64,000 nt of DNA, taken from the NCBI RefSeq assembly GCF_028765165.1, contig NZ_JARADB010000003.1:1596901-1660900 (forward strand), read 5' to 3'. The translations under genes and the position numbers were made by a program. Source of the stretch: Paenibacillus sp. MAHUQ-63 (GTDB lineage: Bacteria > Bacillota > Bacilli > Paenibacillales > NBRC-103111). The notes beneath the pieces were generated by a model. The model was not told the origin of the DNA and searched no databases. It saw nothing but the letters and a program-made list of their open reading frames with translations. Shown one piece after another: positions 16,303 through 24,872 of the stretch (position 1 is its first letter; each line of letters opens with the position of its first letter).

Positions 16303-17394
16303 TCAGTGAAAAATAAGATCCAACATGTGCACGAGCCGGTTCCGGTACGTATGCTCACGCATCGTTCTTTCAAGTCCTCGCCAAGCCATTTGACTGCGTT
16401 CTTCTTCATGCTGAAGATAATAATCAATTTTGGCCATAAGATCCTGCGGGGAATCGTACGTTGCAATCTCCTGTCCAGGTGTGTACATGCTGCCCAGGTT
16501 AGCACGGCCGTCTGTCAGCTGCAGCTGGCCGCAGGCGCTAATTTCAAACGAACGGGGATTGATCGAGTGCGCCGGAATTATCCGGGTGTTCTGGTTGGTA
16601 GAATCGTCAATTGACCGGTGCATATTGATCACGATTTTAGCACCATTGTAGTAACTCGCGCTATTTTCCGGCGACATCCATACGCCAGTTTTGATTTTGC
16701 TCTCCAGCAAAGCATAACTCCTCATCCGATCCCACCAATAGCCGGCAATTAGCAATTTTTTGGAGGCAAGCTCATTTGCAATTTGTTCAAAGAAGGCAAC
16801 ACGATTCCAGAAGGCAACACCGATAAAACAAATATCAACCCGGTACTCAGCACTAACAGGCTTAGGGTAATAGATTGAGCGATTAACGCCAAAAGGCATA
16901 TGGTAAACTTCCCTGCAGCCTGTTTCCTGATATAATGGCACACAGCTTTGTTCTAGTGTGAACACAATATCGTAATGTTTGGCTATATCGACGGTGACAT
17001 CCGTGTAGTATGGATCATCCGTGAACCAGACAGCCGTCTTGATTCCCAGTGCCCTTACTTCATCTACGACTTGAACCTTGAGAAGTTCAACGGAATTCAG
17101 CGATAAGAGCAGATCAGGTTTAAAGGTCCTGGCTGCATCCAAAACATCATCATGAGGGGCAACCGTCAGCACTTCCGCACAAAGTGCCTCCAATTCTGCT
17201 TGAATGCCATGATCCATCGGCCGGTAAGACCAGTTGCCCGAAGATACATACATGACTTTGATCGCTCTTCGAGTGCCTATCTCCGGCGTTCGCTTCACAA
17301 TGGCCTCACATCTGCCCAAGTGATACCCATGCCGCCATCCGCTGTTATAACCATCCCCATGACCCCGATTCCAATCGCTACGTCTTCCTTTCAT
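16303..17394 (-). CDS. CgeB-like spore glycosyltransferase with GX3 N terminus
   Basis: A 363-residue GT-B-type protein of the CgeB (spore maturation, DUF3880 plus Glyco_trans_1_2) kind. G11, G15, G19, G23 and G27 form a GX3 repeat with aromatic neighbours. Visible core motifs are AVWFTDDPYYTD, YHMPFGVN, DICFIGVAFWNRV, INMHRSIDDSTNQNTR, NPRSFEISACGQLQLTD and the C-terminal EHTYRNRL. B. subtilis CgeB acts on the outermost spore layer. It is a close paralogue of the next gene upstream (17419). AGAGGTGAG precedes the ATG. Confidence 0.87.
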   Translation of the reverse strand: MKGRRSDWNRGHGDGYNSGWRHGYHLGRCEAIVKRTPEIGTRRAIKVMYVSSGNWSYRPMDHGIQAELEALCAEVLTVAPHDDVLDAARTFKPDLLLSLNSVELLKVQVVDEVRALGIKTAVWFTDDPYYTDVTVDIAKHYDIVFTLEQSCVPLYQETGCREVYHMPFGVNRSIYYPKPVSAEYRVDICFIGVAFWNRVAFFEQIANELASKKLLIAGYWWDRMRSYALLESKIKTGVWMSPENSASYYNGAKIVINMHRSIDDSTNQNTRIIPAHSINPRSFEISACGQLQLTDGRANLGSMYTPGQEIATYDSPQDLMAKIDYYLQHEEERSQMAWRGLERTMREHTYRNRLVHMLDLIFH

Positions 17395-17418
17395 ATACTC
17401 ACCTCTTCGACATGGTGG

Positions 17419-18573
17419 CTAAACGCCATTCATAATCGTTAACATTTGATGTAAGCGGCTCCGGTACGTGTGTTCTCGTAGTGTACGAGATAAGCCCTGT
17501 AAGGCAATTCGCTGCCGCTCCTCTTCATGATTCAAGTAGTATTCGATTTTCGATACCAGTTCCTGCGGGGAACTAAATGTATCTAATTCTTCACCGGGCG
17601 TGTAGAAATTAGTTAATTCTTGGCGTACATCCGTTAGCTGAAGTGTGCCGCAAGCTGCAATGTCAATAACTCGGGGATTAGGTGAGTAAGCTGGAATGCG
17701 TCTACTATTACTATTATGTGTTTCATCATCGATGGATCGATGCAGATTAATCACGATTTTCGAGGCATGATAATGTTTGGCGGTTTCTTTTGGATCTAAC
17801 CAGTATCCTTGAATCTTGGAGGCAAGCTTATCGTAGGAACGAAGGCGCTCCCACCAAAAGCCATTAATCATGATATCTTTATCTTTGAGATAATCTGCAA
17901 TTTCATCAATAAGGTGTACCCGATTCCAGAACGCCGTGCCTATGAAGCAAATATCTTTGCGATAGGATGTGGGGACGTGTTCGAACAAGAGGCTACCTGG
18001 GTTAATTCCGAATGGAAGATAATAAACATGATTGCAGCCTATAGACTTATACAAATCTATACAACTGATCTCCAGTGTAAAAATAAAATCATAATAGGGT
18101 ACAATCTTTATCGTTTGGTCCGTATGATAAGGATCATCAGACAGCCAAATCGCCGTCCGAATGCCCAAAGAACGGAGAGCCTGCACTTTATCGATAGGGA
18201 ACGAGGGGGTAAGTGTAAACAGCATTAGAGCGATATCCGGCCTGGTTTCCCTGGAAATGCTAACAAAATCATCTTCCTGATTCACAACGATAACCTCGCG
18301 TACCAGCTTCCGCAAGCTATCTTCAATGCCTTCATCAATGGAAACATAAGGAGCCCCAGCTGCCCTTACATACATAACTTTCAAGTCCCAAAGAATACCG
18401 GTCTCTTGTGGTATATCTCGCACTATTCTTTGGCAGCGTCCCATATGATACCCGTAAGACCATCCCTTTGCATACCCAACTCGATGGCCGGCCTCCCAGT
18501 CTTGCTTTGCTGACGGTGGGGCCTGCCAGACCGTTTTGGGCCGTAGCTTTTTGCGTTCACTTATGGCATTCAT
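17419..18573 (-). CDS. CgeB-like spore glycosyltransferase with GX3 N terminus
   Basis: A 384-residue paralogue of the 16303 protein, sharing AIWLSDDPYHTD, YYLPFGIN, DICFIGTAFWNRV, INLHRSIDDETHNSN, NPRVIDIAACGTLQLTD and REHTYRSRL. Residues 1-20 are basic and G29, G33, G37, G41 and G45 make a GX3 repeat. ATG 18573 is chosen since AGGAG lies 8 bases upstream; a GTG at 18582 overlaps that site. Five bp separate it from the rmlD stop. The duplicated pair suggests two successive similar transfers, for example of rhamnose made by the adjacent rml genes (inference). Confidence 0.87.
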   Translation of the reverse strand: MNAISERKKLRPKTVWQAPPSAKQDWEAGHRVGYAKGWSYGYHMGRCQRIVRDIPQETGILWDLKVMYVRAAGAPYVSIDEGIEDSLRKLVREVIVVNQEDDFVSISRETRPDIALMLFTLTPSFPIDKVQALRSLGIRTAIWLSDDPYHTDQTIKIVPYYDFIFTLEISCIDLYKSIGCNHVYYLPFGINPGSLLFEHVPTSYRKDICFIGTAFWNRVHLIDEIADYLKDKDIMINGFWWERLRSYDKLASKIQGYWLDPKETAKHYHASKIVINLHRSIDDETHNSNSRRIPAYSPNPRVIDIAACGTLQLTDVRQELTNFYTPGEELDTFSSPQELVSKIEYYLNHEEERQRIALQGLSRTLREHTYRSRLHQMLTIMNGV

Positions 18574-18578
18574 CACGA

Positions 18579-19463
18579 TCACTCCTGATTTCCTACATAT
18601 CCTTTAAGCTGAAGGTATTCCCGCAATGAACGTTTCCATGGCGGCATTGGATAAATACGGTTCATCTTGCTATTATCCAAAACACTGTAAGAAGGTCTCC
18701 GGCACCCTGAAGGATATTGGCTGGATGGCACAGGGGTGGCTTCGTACGTAAGCCCGCATAAGGTAAATGCCTGAACAGCCAATTCATGCCAGGTGCATGC
18801 CCCTTCGCCCGCGCAATGATAAATGCCGAATTCCGTCACATTCTTATCGAGAAAGACTTTGACTGCTCTAGCTACATCGAGTGTATGGGTAGGTGACATG
18901 ATGACATCGTCGACAATCGAAACCGACTTCCCCTGCTTAACCAAGCGGAGCATCGTTTCAATGAAATTTCCACCTTTGCCGCTGGATCCTGCAACCCCAT
19001 ATAGCGAGGAAACGCGAAATATGAAATAATGATCCAAATAGTCCGCAATAACCTTCTCGCCTGCTGCTTTGGAGTTACCGTAAGCATTCAGCGGACGAGG
19101 CTCGTCGTCTTCGGTGTAGGGAAGAGCGTTGTCGCCATCGAATACATAATCCGTGCTGAAATGAATCAGAGTGACCCCGTGTTGTTTACAAAATACGGAC
19201 ATGCGCAATACCGCAATGGCATTTACCATCAGAGCTTTAAGCGGCTCTTTTTCGCATTGTTCGGTATTGTGAAAGGCCGTGCAATTGATCAGTACATGAA
19301 TCGATCCCAGCTTCTCTAAGAAAGGAATGATCGTTTCCGTATCCTCCACGTTCAATTGATTGCGTGTAACGGGGATGACCTCGTACGAGTCATCTCCGGC
19401 AAATTGTCTGAGGATATCCGATCCCAGCTGTCCATTAGCGCCTAGCAGCACAATCCTTCTCAT
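18579..19463 (-). CDS. rmlD: dTDP-4-dehydrorhamnose reductase
   Basis: Last step of dTDP-L-rhamnose synthesis: reduces dTDP-4-keto-L-rhamnose. The 294-residue length is typical. LLGANGQLGSDIL is the cofactor loop; NCTAFHNTEQCE, HFSTDYVFDGD, YTEDDEPRPLNAYGNSKAAGE (YGNSK is the active site) and the C-terminal RRPSYSVLDNSK are RmlD hallmarks. The ATG at 19463 overlaps the stop of the upstream SDR gene by one base (TGATG). It sits with rmlA and rmlC but no rmlB is present. Confidence 0.93.
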   Translation of the reverse strand: MRRIVLLGANGQLGSDILRQFAGDDSYEVIPVTRNQLNVEDTETIIPFLEKLGSIHVLINCTAFHNTEQCEKEPLKALMVNAIAVLRMSVFCKQHGVTLIHFSTDYVFDGDNALPYTEDDEPRPLNAYGNSKAAGEKVIADYLDHYFIFRVSSLYGVAGSSGKGGNFIETMLRLVKQGKSVSIVDDVIMSPTHTLDVARAVKVFLDKNVTEFGIYHCAGEGACTWHELAVQAFTLCGLTYEATPVPSSQYPSGCRRPSYSVLDNSKMNRIYPMPPWKRSLREYLQLKGYVGNQE

Positions 19464-20503
19464 CACTCATTCCATCCCTTGAGTTCCATGATACCTCCGT
19501 ACAATTTGACATCTTCAATTATCCGATGCCATTTCACCAGCTCGCTGTACCAATCCAACGTAATCGTTTGAGCCATATTGACCACTTCGCCCGCTTCAAG
19601 CGCATTGTAAATTTCCAGCGCGCCCTGCGCAGCGGTCCATTTGCCCTTCCATTGCAAGTCTTTTTCAATTTTGTCAAAGCTGACCCGATAAGAACGGTGA
19701 TCGGGTGCGCCGTACCAATCTATCGTGACTTGTTTGGGTAAGCTGCCGGCAATCTCCTCGGCCAATTGGCCGAGCTGGTAGTTATTGCGATCGGAGCCAA
19801 CATTATAGATTTGTCCGTTAATGACATCAGGGGCTGCTTCGAGCAGCAGGCACATCACGTCAGTCGTATCTTGGACGTGGACGAAGGGTCTCCATTGCGA
19901 GCCGTCTCTCATTAACGGAATGACGCCGTTTCGCCATGCGCCAAGCGCCATGCCGTTGATGGCCAGATCGAAGCGGATACGAGGGGAATGACCATAGACG
20001 GTAGCCTGTCGGATGACGACAACCGTGAAGGAGTCATCAGCAAGCGGGAGGACACCATGCTCCGCCATTTCGTTCGCTTTGGCATACGTTGTAAGCGGAT
20101 TGGTAGGAGAGGTTTCATCCACGATAACCTCTGGCGGTTGAAAGCCGTACAGGCTGCAGGAGGACGGAAGAATATACCGTTTAACGCCCAGTTTCTTGGC
20201 TTTATGAGCCGTAGAGACACGGGAGATATGATTGATTTGGTAAGTCGCTTCCTGAAACAGCTCTCCGCTGGGGTCGTTGGATATAGCTACCAAATCGATG
20301 ACCGCCTCTACGTCGGCGAATACCTCTTCTTTTAGACGACGGGAATCTTCTTTGATCAGAATAAGATTCGGATGCTGTGGAAGTTTATCTGTACCAAAAA
20401 AGAAGCGGTCTGCCGCTTTCACTTTGTAGCCTTTATCCAACAGCTTTGGGACCAGCACACTGCCGATATACCCGCCGGCTCCCGTTACCAAGATTGTCTT
20501 CAT
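19463..20503 (-). CDS. NAD-dependent epimerase/dehydratase-like SDR protein
   Basis: A 346-residue extended SDR with TGAGGYIGSVLVPKLL as cofactor loop and SSCSLYGFQPP before the active site. The expected YxxxK reads YAKAN, so the usual catalytic Lys is Asn (codon AAC). This could mean altered chemistry or a non-catalytic role. It occupies the place where rmlB would be expected but is not a typical RmlB. ATG 20503 has GGAGG 7 bases upstream; an earlier in-frame start at 20530 overlaps no such site. Function in sugar-nucleotide modification is inferred from the fold only. Confidence 0.8.
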   Translation of the reverse strand: MKTILVTGAGGYIGSVLVPKLLDKGYKVKAADRFFFGTDKLPQHPNLILIKEDSRRLKEEVFADVEAVIDLVAISNDPSGELFQEATYQINHISRVSTAHKAKKLGVKRYILPSSCSLYGFQPPEVIVDETSPTNPLTTYAKANEMAEHGVLPLADDSFTVVVIRQATVYGHSPRIRFDLAINGMALGAWRNGVIPLMRDGSQWRPFVHVQDTTDVMCLLLEAAPDVINGQIYNVGSDRNNYQLGQLAEEIAGSLPKQVTIDWYGAPDHRSYRVSFDKIEKDLQWKGKWTAAQGALEIYNALEAGEVVNMAQTITLDWYSELVKWHRIIEDVKLYGGIMELKGWNE

Positions 20504-20545
20504 AATGTTCCTCCTTAGCGTATTTCTCAAAGATGCTTTCTTCAG

Positions 20546-21094
20546 CTACACAAAATTATTATCCGCTTGTTGAAGTGGTGGATGCTGGTGATCCTTTGCT
20601 GACAAAATGGGATCCGAAACCGGCCAGTCGATGGCAAGCTGCGGATCATTCCATTGAATGCCGCGATCATGTTCGGGGGAGTAGTATTGATCGACTTTAT
20701 ACAGGAGCTGTGTGTTAGGGACAAGCGTGCATACACCGTGCGCAAAGCCTTGAGGCACTAAGATCTGGCGCTTGTTCTCCGCACTCAGGATGACGCCGAT
20801 CCACTGACCATACGTCGGGGAGCTCTTTCGAATATCAACTGCGACATCATAAACAGCGCCAGATAGGACCCGAACGAGCTTCGTCTGTGCTTTTGGCGCC
20901 AGCTGATAGTGAAGTCCACGCAAGATCCCTGCCTCTACGGATAGGGAATGATTGTCTTGAACGAACTCATGGTGAATGCCTAGCTGTGCCAGCTGCTCTC
21001 GATTGTAGCTTTCCATGAAGAAGCCGCGATGATCGCCATGCGCCTTCGGTTCCAGCAGCAGCACCCCAGGCAGCTTCGTCGAAACTACTTTCAT
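20546..21094 (-). CDS. rmlC: dTDP-4-dehydrorhamnose 3,5-epimerase
   Basis: A 182-residue cupin enzyme that epimerises dTDP-4-keto-6-deoxyglucose at C3 and C5. GFFMESYNREQL, RGLHYQ with the catalytic His62, GAVYDVAVDIRKSSPTYGQW, PQGFAHG and QYYSPEHDRGIQWNDP are all characteristic. The start is the ATG at 21094, which overlaps the stop of the upstream oxidase (ATGA) and has AGGAGG ahead. A longer frame to 21316 only reads through the upstream gene. Confidence 0.95.
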   Translation of the reverse strand: MKVVSTKLPGVLLLEPKAHGDHRGFFMESYNREQLAQLGIHHEFVQDNHSLSVEAGILRGLHYQLAPKAQTKLVRVLSGAVYDVAVDIRKSSPTYGQWIGVILSAENKRQILVPQGFAHGVCTLVPNTQLLYKVDQYYSPEHDRGIQWNDPQLAIDWPVSDPILSAKDHQHPPLQQADNNFV

Positions 21095-22302
21095 GCTGTA
21101 GAGCCTCCTCGTAGTTGTGTGAGTTGATCGACCACATAAGCAGCAAACGGCATAGAGCATGTGAAGGCCGGGGACACCGCGTTCAGCACATGGATTGAAC
21201 GATGATCGCCTTCGATCACGAAATCCTGTACGAGCTCCAAGGTCTCTTTGTTCAGGAGCTGCGCGCGTATGCCCGGACGCAAGTAATGTCCGAAACCGTC
21301 CGGATCGATTTGCCAAACCATTGATAGGCCTAAACCTATGAAATAGGATCTCATATATTTCCGCATTTCCTCGAATACCAATCGTCTGAACTGAAAGGAA
21401 TTCGTAAGAAACAATTTCGCCTCATAGCCCACAATTTGCAAAAATTCCTTCCACCGAAAGCCCCGAAGACCGGAATAGTTCTCGCGCCAGAAGGCCGGAA
21501 TCGCTGTAGGGCCAATCTTAATGCTGCCATCGACGGTCTTGGTATAATGCACGCCAAGAAAAGGGTTGCCCAAATTGGGGACAGGGTAGATGTTCGTCGC
21601 TACATCCGTTTTGTTCTTCGTATATTTCAAATAAATGCCTTTAAACGGAATGATGGTATAGTTGAGGCCGAATCCGAAATCATGAGCAATACTGTCTGCA
21701 TAGAGGCCGGCAGCATTAATCAGATATTTGAACTTATATGTTTGCTTATCGGTAAATACCAAATCTCCTCTATGATTCTGATATTGTGTCTGAAAATAAA
21801 ACGAAACCCCGCGCGCCATATTGTCATATTTGAGCATCTGGCACACCTCCACGGGATCCACCGACGCCGTCGTAGGCGAAAAGAGAGCTTTGCGATACGT
21901 TTTTGCATTCGGATCAATGACATGGACATCGGCCTCGTCGATCCACTTCAGCTCAACCCCGTTGATATCCCCTCTCCGCTTCAGCTCTTCGAGACCGGCC
22001 AGCTCGGTCTCATCCTTGGCGACAACCAGTTTTCCGCATTCATTGATGCTGAGCCCATTGTCCTTACAATAGGTTCTCATCGCTTGATTACCCTCTTTGG
22101 TAAACTTCGCCTTTAGACTGTTTGCCGTATAATAGAAGCCGGCATGAAGCACTCCGCTGTTCCGGCCACTGGCATGTGCGGCCACATCTTTTTCCTTTTC
22201 CAGTATACATACGGTGGTTCCCGGCTCTCTTAGCTTAAGCTCGCGAGCTATGGTGAGCCCAATAATGCCGCCTCCGATAATGACATAATCGTATGTCTTC
22301 AC
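21091..22302 (-). CDS. FAD-dependent oxidase, L-2-hydroxyglutarate oxidase (LhgO)-like
   Basis: A 403-residue DAO-family flavoprotein. The N-terminal YVIIGGGIIGLTIARELK is the FAD-binding Rossmann motif, followed by EKEKDVAAHASGRNSGVLHAGFYY, which matches LhgO-type enzymes. INAAGLYAD and GPTAIPAFWREN also fit. LhgO oxidises L-2-hydroxyglutarate to 2-oxoglutarate at the membrane; such a reaction has no obvious place in an rml operon. It lies between rmlA (GTGA overlap upstream) and rmlC (ATGA overlap downstream), so it is clearly co-translated with them. It may act on another hydroxy acid or sugar acid. Confidence 0.85.
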   Translation of the reverse strand: MKTYDYVIIGGGIIGLTIARELKLREPGTTVCILEKEKDVAAHASGRNSGVLHAGFYYTANSLKAKFTKEGNQAMRTYCKDNGLSINECGKLVVAKDETELAGLEELKRRGDINGVELKWIDEADVHVIDPNAKTYRKALFSPTTASVDPVEVCQMLKYDNMARGVSFYFQTQYQNHRGDLVFTDKQTYKFKYLINAAGLYADSIAHDFGFGLNYTIIPFKGIYLKYTKNKTDVATNIYPVPNLGNPFLGVHYTKTVDGSIKIGPTAIPAFWRENYSGLRGFRWKEFLQIVGYEAKLFLTNSFQFRRLVFEEMRKYMRSYFIGLGLSMVWQIDPDGFGHYLRPGIRAQLLNKETLELVQDFVIEGDHRSIHVLNAVSPAFTCSMPFAAYVVDQLTQLRGGSTA

Positions 22303-23039
22303 TGCTCATCACCTGAGTTAATTTTCGGGTATTCTTTCAGCTTTTCGGTGGCTTCGTACCAGGACGGGAACGTTCCGGCATCAATCCACCAACCGTTCAA
22401 TATGTGATAAGTCAGCTGCCCTTTTTCGGCATACAAATTGTTCACATCAGTAATTTCCATCTCTCCGCGCGCTGAAGGCTCGATCGATCGAATCAGATGG
22501 AAGACGGAGGAATCATACATATAGATCCCTGTAACACAATACGAGGATTGCGGGTTTTCCGGCTTCTCTTCAATCCGTTTAATCAGCGCTCCGTCCATCA
22601 CCGGGACCCCATAGCGTCTCGGATCATCGACTTCTTTCAGAAATACCTTCGCTCCCTCCGGCTGTTTCTCGAACTCCTTTACGTAAGAGGTCAACGAAGA
22701 TTCAAACAAGTTATCGCCCAGCAAGACGATCAGCTTCTCACCTGGATGCACGATGCTTTCAGCAAGTTCCAGCGCTTCGGCTATGCCGCCGGCTTTCTCT
22801 TGGATTTTGTAGGTAAGCTTGACTCCCCAAGCCTTCCCGCTGCCCAAGAAATCAATGTAGAGGGCAGCGGACTGCTTTCCCGTTACGAGCAAAATATCGT
22901 AGATTCCTGCCTCTCTCAGTTTCTCTATCGCGTAATAAATCATCGGATATTTGCCGACGGGAAGCAGGTGTTTGTTCATTATTTGAGTCAATGGCCGGAG
23001 ACGCGTACCCGTTCCACCTGCAAGAATAACTCCCTTCAT
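22299..23039 (-). CDS. rmlA: Glucose-1-phosphate thymidylyltransferase (short form)
   Basis: First enzyme of the dTDP-rhamnose pathway: makes dTDP-glucose. About 246 residues, matching the short, SpsI-like form of Bacilli. ILAGGTGTRLRPLT is the signature loop; NKHLLPVG, LLGDNLFE, DDPRRYGVPV, RIEEKPENPQS, GIYMYD and WWIDAGTF are typical. ATG 23039 is supported by AGGGTGG 8 bases upstream; an in-frame GTG at 23051 overlaps that site. Confidence 0.93.
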   Translation of the reverse strand: MKGVILAGGTGTRLRPLTQIMNKHLLPVGKYPMIYYAIEKLREAGIYDILLVTGKQSAALYIDFLGSGKAWGVKLTYKIQEKAGGIAEALELAESIVHPGEKLIVLLGDNLFESSLTSYVKEFEKQPEGAKVFLKEVDDPRRYGVPVMDGALIKRIEEKPENPQSSYCVTGIYMYDSSVFHLIRSIEPSARGEMEITDVNNLYAEKGQLTYHILNGWWIDAGTFPSWYEATEKLKEYPKINSGDEQ

Positions 23040-23066
23040 AGCAACGCCCACCCTTTCATCAGATGC

Positions 23067-23795
23067 TCATATAAATTGTTGCGGATCCACGCCCCATTTC
23101 TCCATAAACAGATCCTTCGAGCGCTTCACAATCGCCTTAAACTGCTGCTGGCTTTTCTTGCCGAAGCTGGCGCTGCCATGATGGAAGATAAAAGTGTCCT
23201 CCGCCATCATCAGCTTGTAGCCCGCCAGCCTTGCCCGATAACAATAATCATCATCCTCGAAATGTCCGGGACTGAACCGCTCATCCAATAAGCCGATGGT
23301 GTCCATCACTTCTCTTTTAAATAGGAAGCAAAAACCGATAAGACGTTGAACCTCGGTATACGTTCCTTTCTTCTGCTCGTTGTACCTGAGCGTCATCTCT
23401 TCGAGAGTCGTATAAGGCTCCTCGATTTTCTGCCTGCCACTGGCATAATTGGTCATCGGTCCGACAATACCGACATCCGGTCTGTGAAGAAGACAATCCA
23501 ACAAATTGACCAGCCAATTTGGAGTTAGCAGCACGTCATTATTCAATAACAAAATCGTGCTGCCTTTGGCCAATTTCATGCCGGTGTTGCATGCAACCGG
23601 AAACCCCCTGTTGTCGGGAAATGAGACGAAAGGTACTCCTTCCTGAACCAGAAATTCAAGTGTACCGTCGGTAGATCCATTATCGACAACAATAATTTCA
23701 TACGGAACCTGCGTATGAAGACGAATGGAATAGATGCAATCCATCAGCAGTGCTTTCTCATTAAATGTCGGAATAATGATACTGGTTGCATTCAA
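23067..23795 (-). CDS. GT2 family glycosyltransferase
   Basis: A 242-residue GT-A enzyme without N-terminal tag. TSIIIPTFNEKALL, VVDNGSTDGTLEFL, LLNNDVLL and FSPGHFEDDDYCYRARL are visible, closely matching the GT2 core of the 13846 protein (LNNDTIV, CEDDDFGFRARM). The C-terminal FHHGSASF resembles FIHHVGSVS there too. Possibly a rhamnosyltransferase, from its likeness to RfbN/WbbL-type GT2 proteins and its position next to rmlA (inference). ATGA overlap with the upstream gene. Confidence 0.87.
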   Translation of the reverse strand: MNATSIIIPTFNEKALLMDCIYSIRLHTQVPYEIIVVDNGSTDGTLEFLVQEGVPFVSFPDNRGFPVACNTGMKLAKGSTILLLNNDVLLTPNWLVNLLDCLLHRPDVGIVGPMTNYASGRQKIEEPYTTLEEMTLRYNEQKKGTYTEVQRLIGFCFLFKREVMDTIGLLDERFSPGHFEDDDYCYRARLAGYKLMMAEDTFIFHHGSASFGKKSQQQFKAIVKRSKDLFMEKWGVDPQQFI

Positions 23796-24868
23796 TGGAA
23801 TCCCTCCCCAAGTGCGGAACGCTTCCGGATACCATCCTTATAATGAAGCCGGCTGCAGTAGCTGCTGAGTAACATGTGCATGGCTTCCAAATGGTCGCCT
23901 AGGATGAGACTCGAGACGGGATTGGAAGCTCCTGTATTCCATTTGGTCACCTTATTGCCTGAGATCACATCGATGCTGGCTGGAGCGCATATCGATAGGC
24001 CGAGCTGGATCGCCAGAGCTTGAGCTTTCGGAGGTACGGCCAAATTGGGTGCTCCGATTCGTTCAATCGCATTCCGGGAAAGCATATGAGGAATGGCTGT
24101 CATGGAATTCGTTTTTAAATCTTGTCTGCCTTGAACCGTATTCAAAAATTGTTTCATCACCGTTACGCCGTCGCGACGAGCAAATTGGCCGATGAAAGGG
24201 GTCATATCATTGAGGGCTACATCCGCTCCCCGGTCTATAGCTCGTATGAATGGAACCAATTGTCCTGCCTTAATCGGGATATCACCATCGATAAACAGCA
24301 CCATATCTGCTGTCGCTAACCTTGCCCCGATAGATCGCCCAACATCATAACCAACGGAATATGGATAATGAACAATCGTTGCAAGCGGGCACTGCCGGGC
24401 GATCGAGAAGCTGTTATCGGTTGAACCGTTGACAACGATGATGATTTCCTTCATCGGAAGACGCTGCAGCTGTGCGAGTACGCCCGCTATCGTAGAGCCT
24501 TCATTAAACACTGTGATGACAGCCGACAGGCTTTTCAGTGTCGGAACCAACGTGCCCTCCGGCTTCTCGATGCCCGCTTGTGTGCAGTAGCCGGTAAGAA
24601 AAGCCTCCGCACACCGTTCATATAATGCATCCGGGATTTTTCTGCCTTCCCCTAAATAGTGGTAATACCACAGGAAATTAATATAGCGGATAGGCTGTTC
24701 ATTTTCCGGAAGCGGGTGATCAACCGCATAGCGACTGCCAGCCTTCTGCGTTATAGGTATCCACTGTACCGATGGTGCCATCCGTCTTCCTCTTATCAGT
24801 TTGCCCTTTCTTTTCAACCGCATCGGCACTTTCTTGCGTAATCGCTGTACGGTAGCTTTTCGTTTCAT
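23792..24868 (-). CDS. GT2 glycosyltransferase with basic N terminus
   Basis: A 358-residue protein. Residues 1-30 are strongly basic (KRKATVQRLRKK, RLKRKGKLIRGRR). A GT2 domain begins near residue 110 with LSAVITVFNEGSTIAGVL, VVNGSTDNSFSIA, VGYDVGRSIGARLATADMVLFIDGD. The start is ATG 24868, with GGTGA upstream; a longer frame to 24919 reads into the gene before. It shares IPHxLSRxAxExI, the VPPxAQ region and LGDHLEAMHMLL with its neighbour at 24873, so the two are paralogues. Confidence 0.85.
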   Translation of the reverse strand: MKRKATVQRLRKKVPMRLKRKGKLIRGRRMAPSVQWIPITQKAGSRYAVDHPLPENEQPIRYINFLWYYHYLGEGRKIPDALYERCAEAFLTGYCTQAGIEKPEGTLVPTLKSLSAVITVFNEGSTIAGVLAQLQRLPMKEIIIVVNGSTDNSFSIARQCPLATIVHYPYSVGYDVGRSIGARLATADMVLFIDGDIPIKAGQLVPFIRAIDRGADVALNDMTPFIGQFARRDGVTVMKQFLNTVQGRQDLKTNSMTAIPHMLSRNAIERIGAPNLAVPPKAQALAIQLGLSICAPASIDVISGNKVTKWNTGASNPVSSLILGDHLEAMHMLLSSYCSRLHYKDGIRKRSALGEGFH

Positions 24869-24872
24869 AACT

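Noticed and set aside
15225..16505. Longer N terminus of the GT-D protein
   Set aside because: The first 76 residues overlap the end of the upstream CgeB-like gene and precede the ATG at 16277 that has AGGTGA upstream.
20546..21316. Longer rmlC reading frame with ~74 extra N-terminal residues
   Set aside because: The extension is antisense-frame reading of the oxidase gene end; RmlC starts at 21094 with a proper ribosome binding site.
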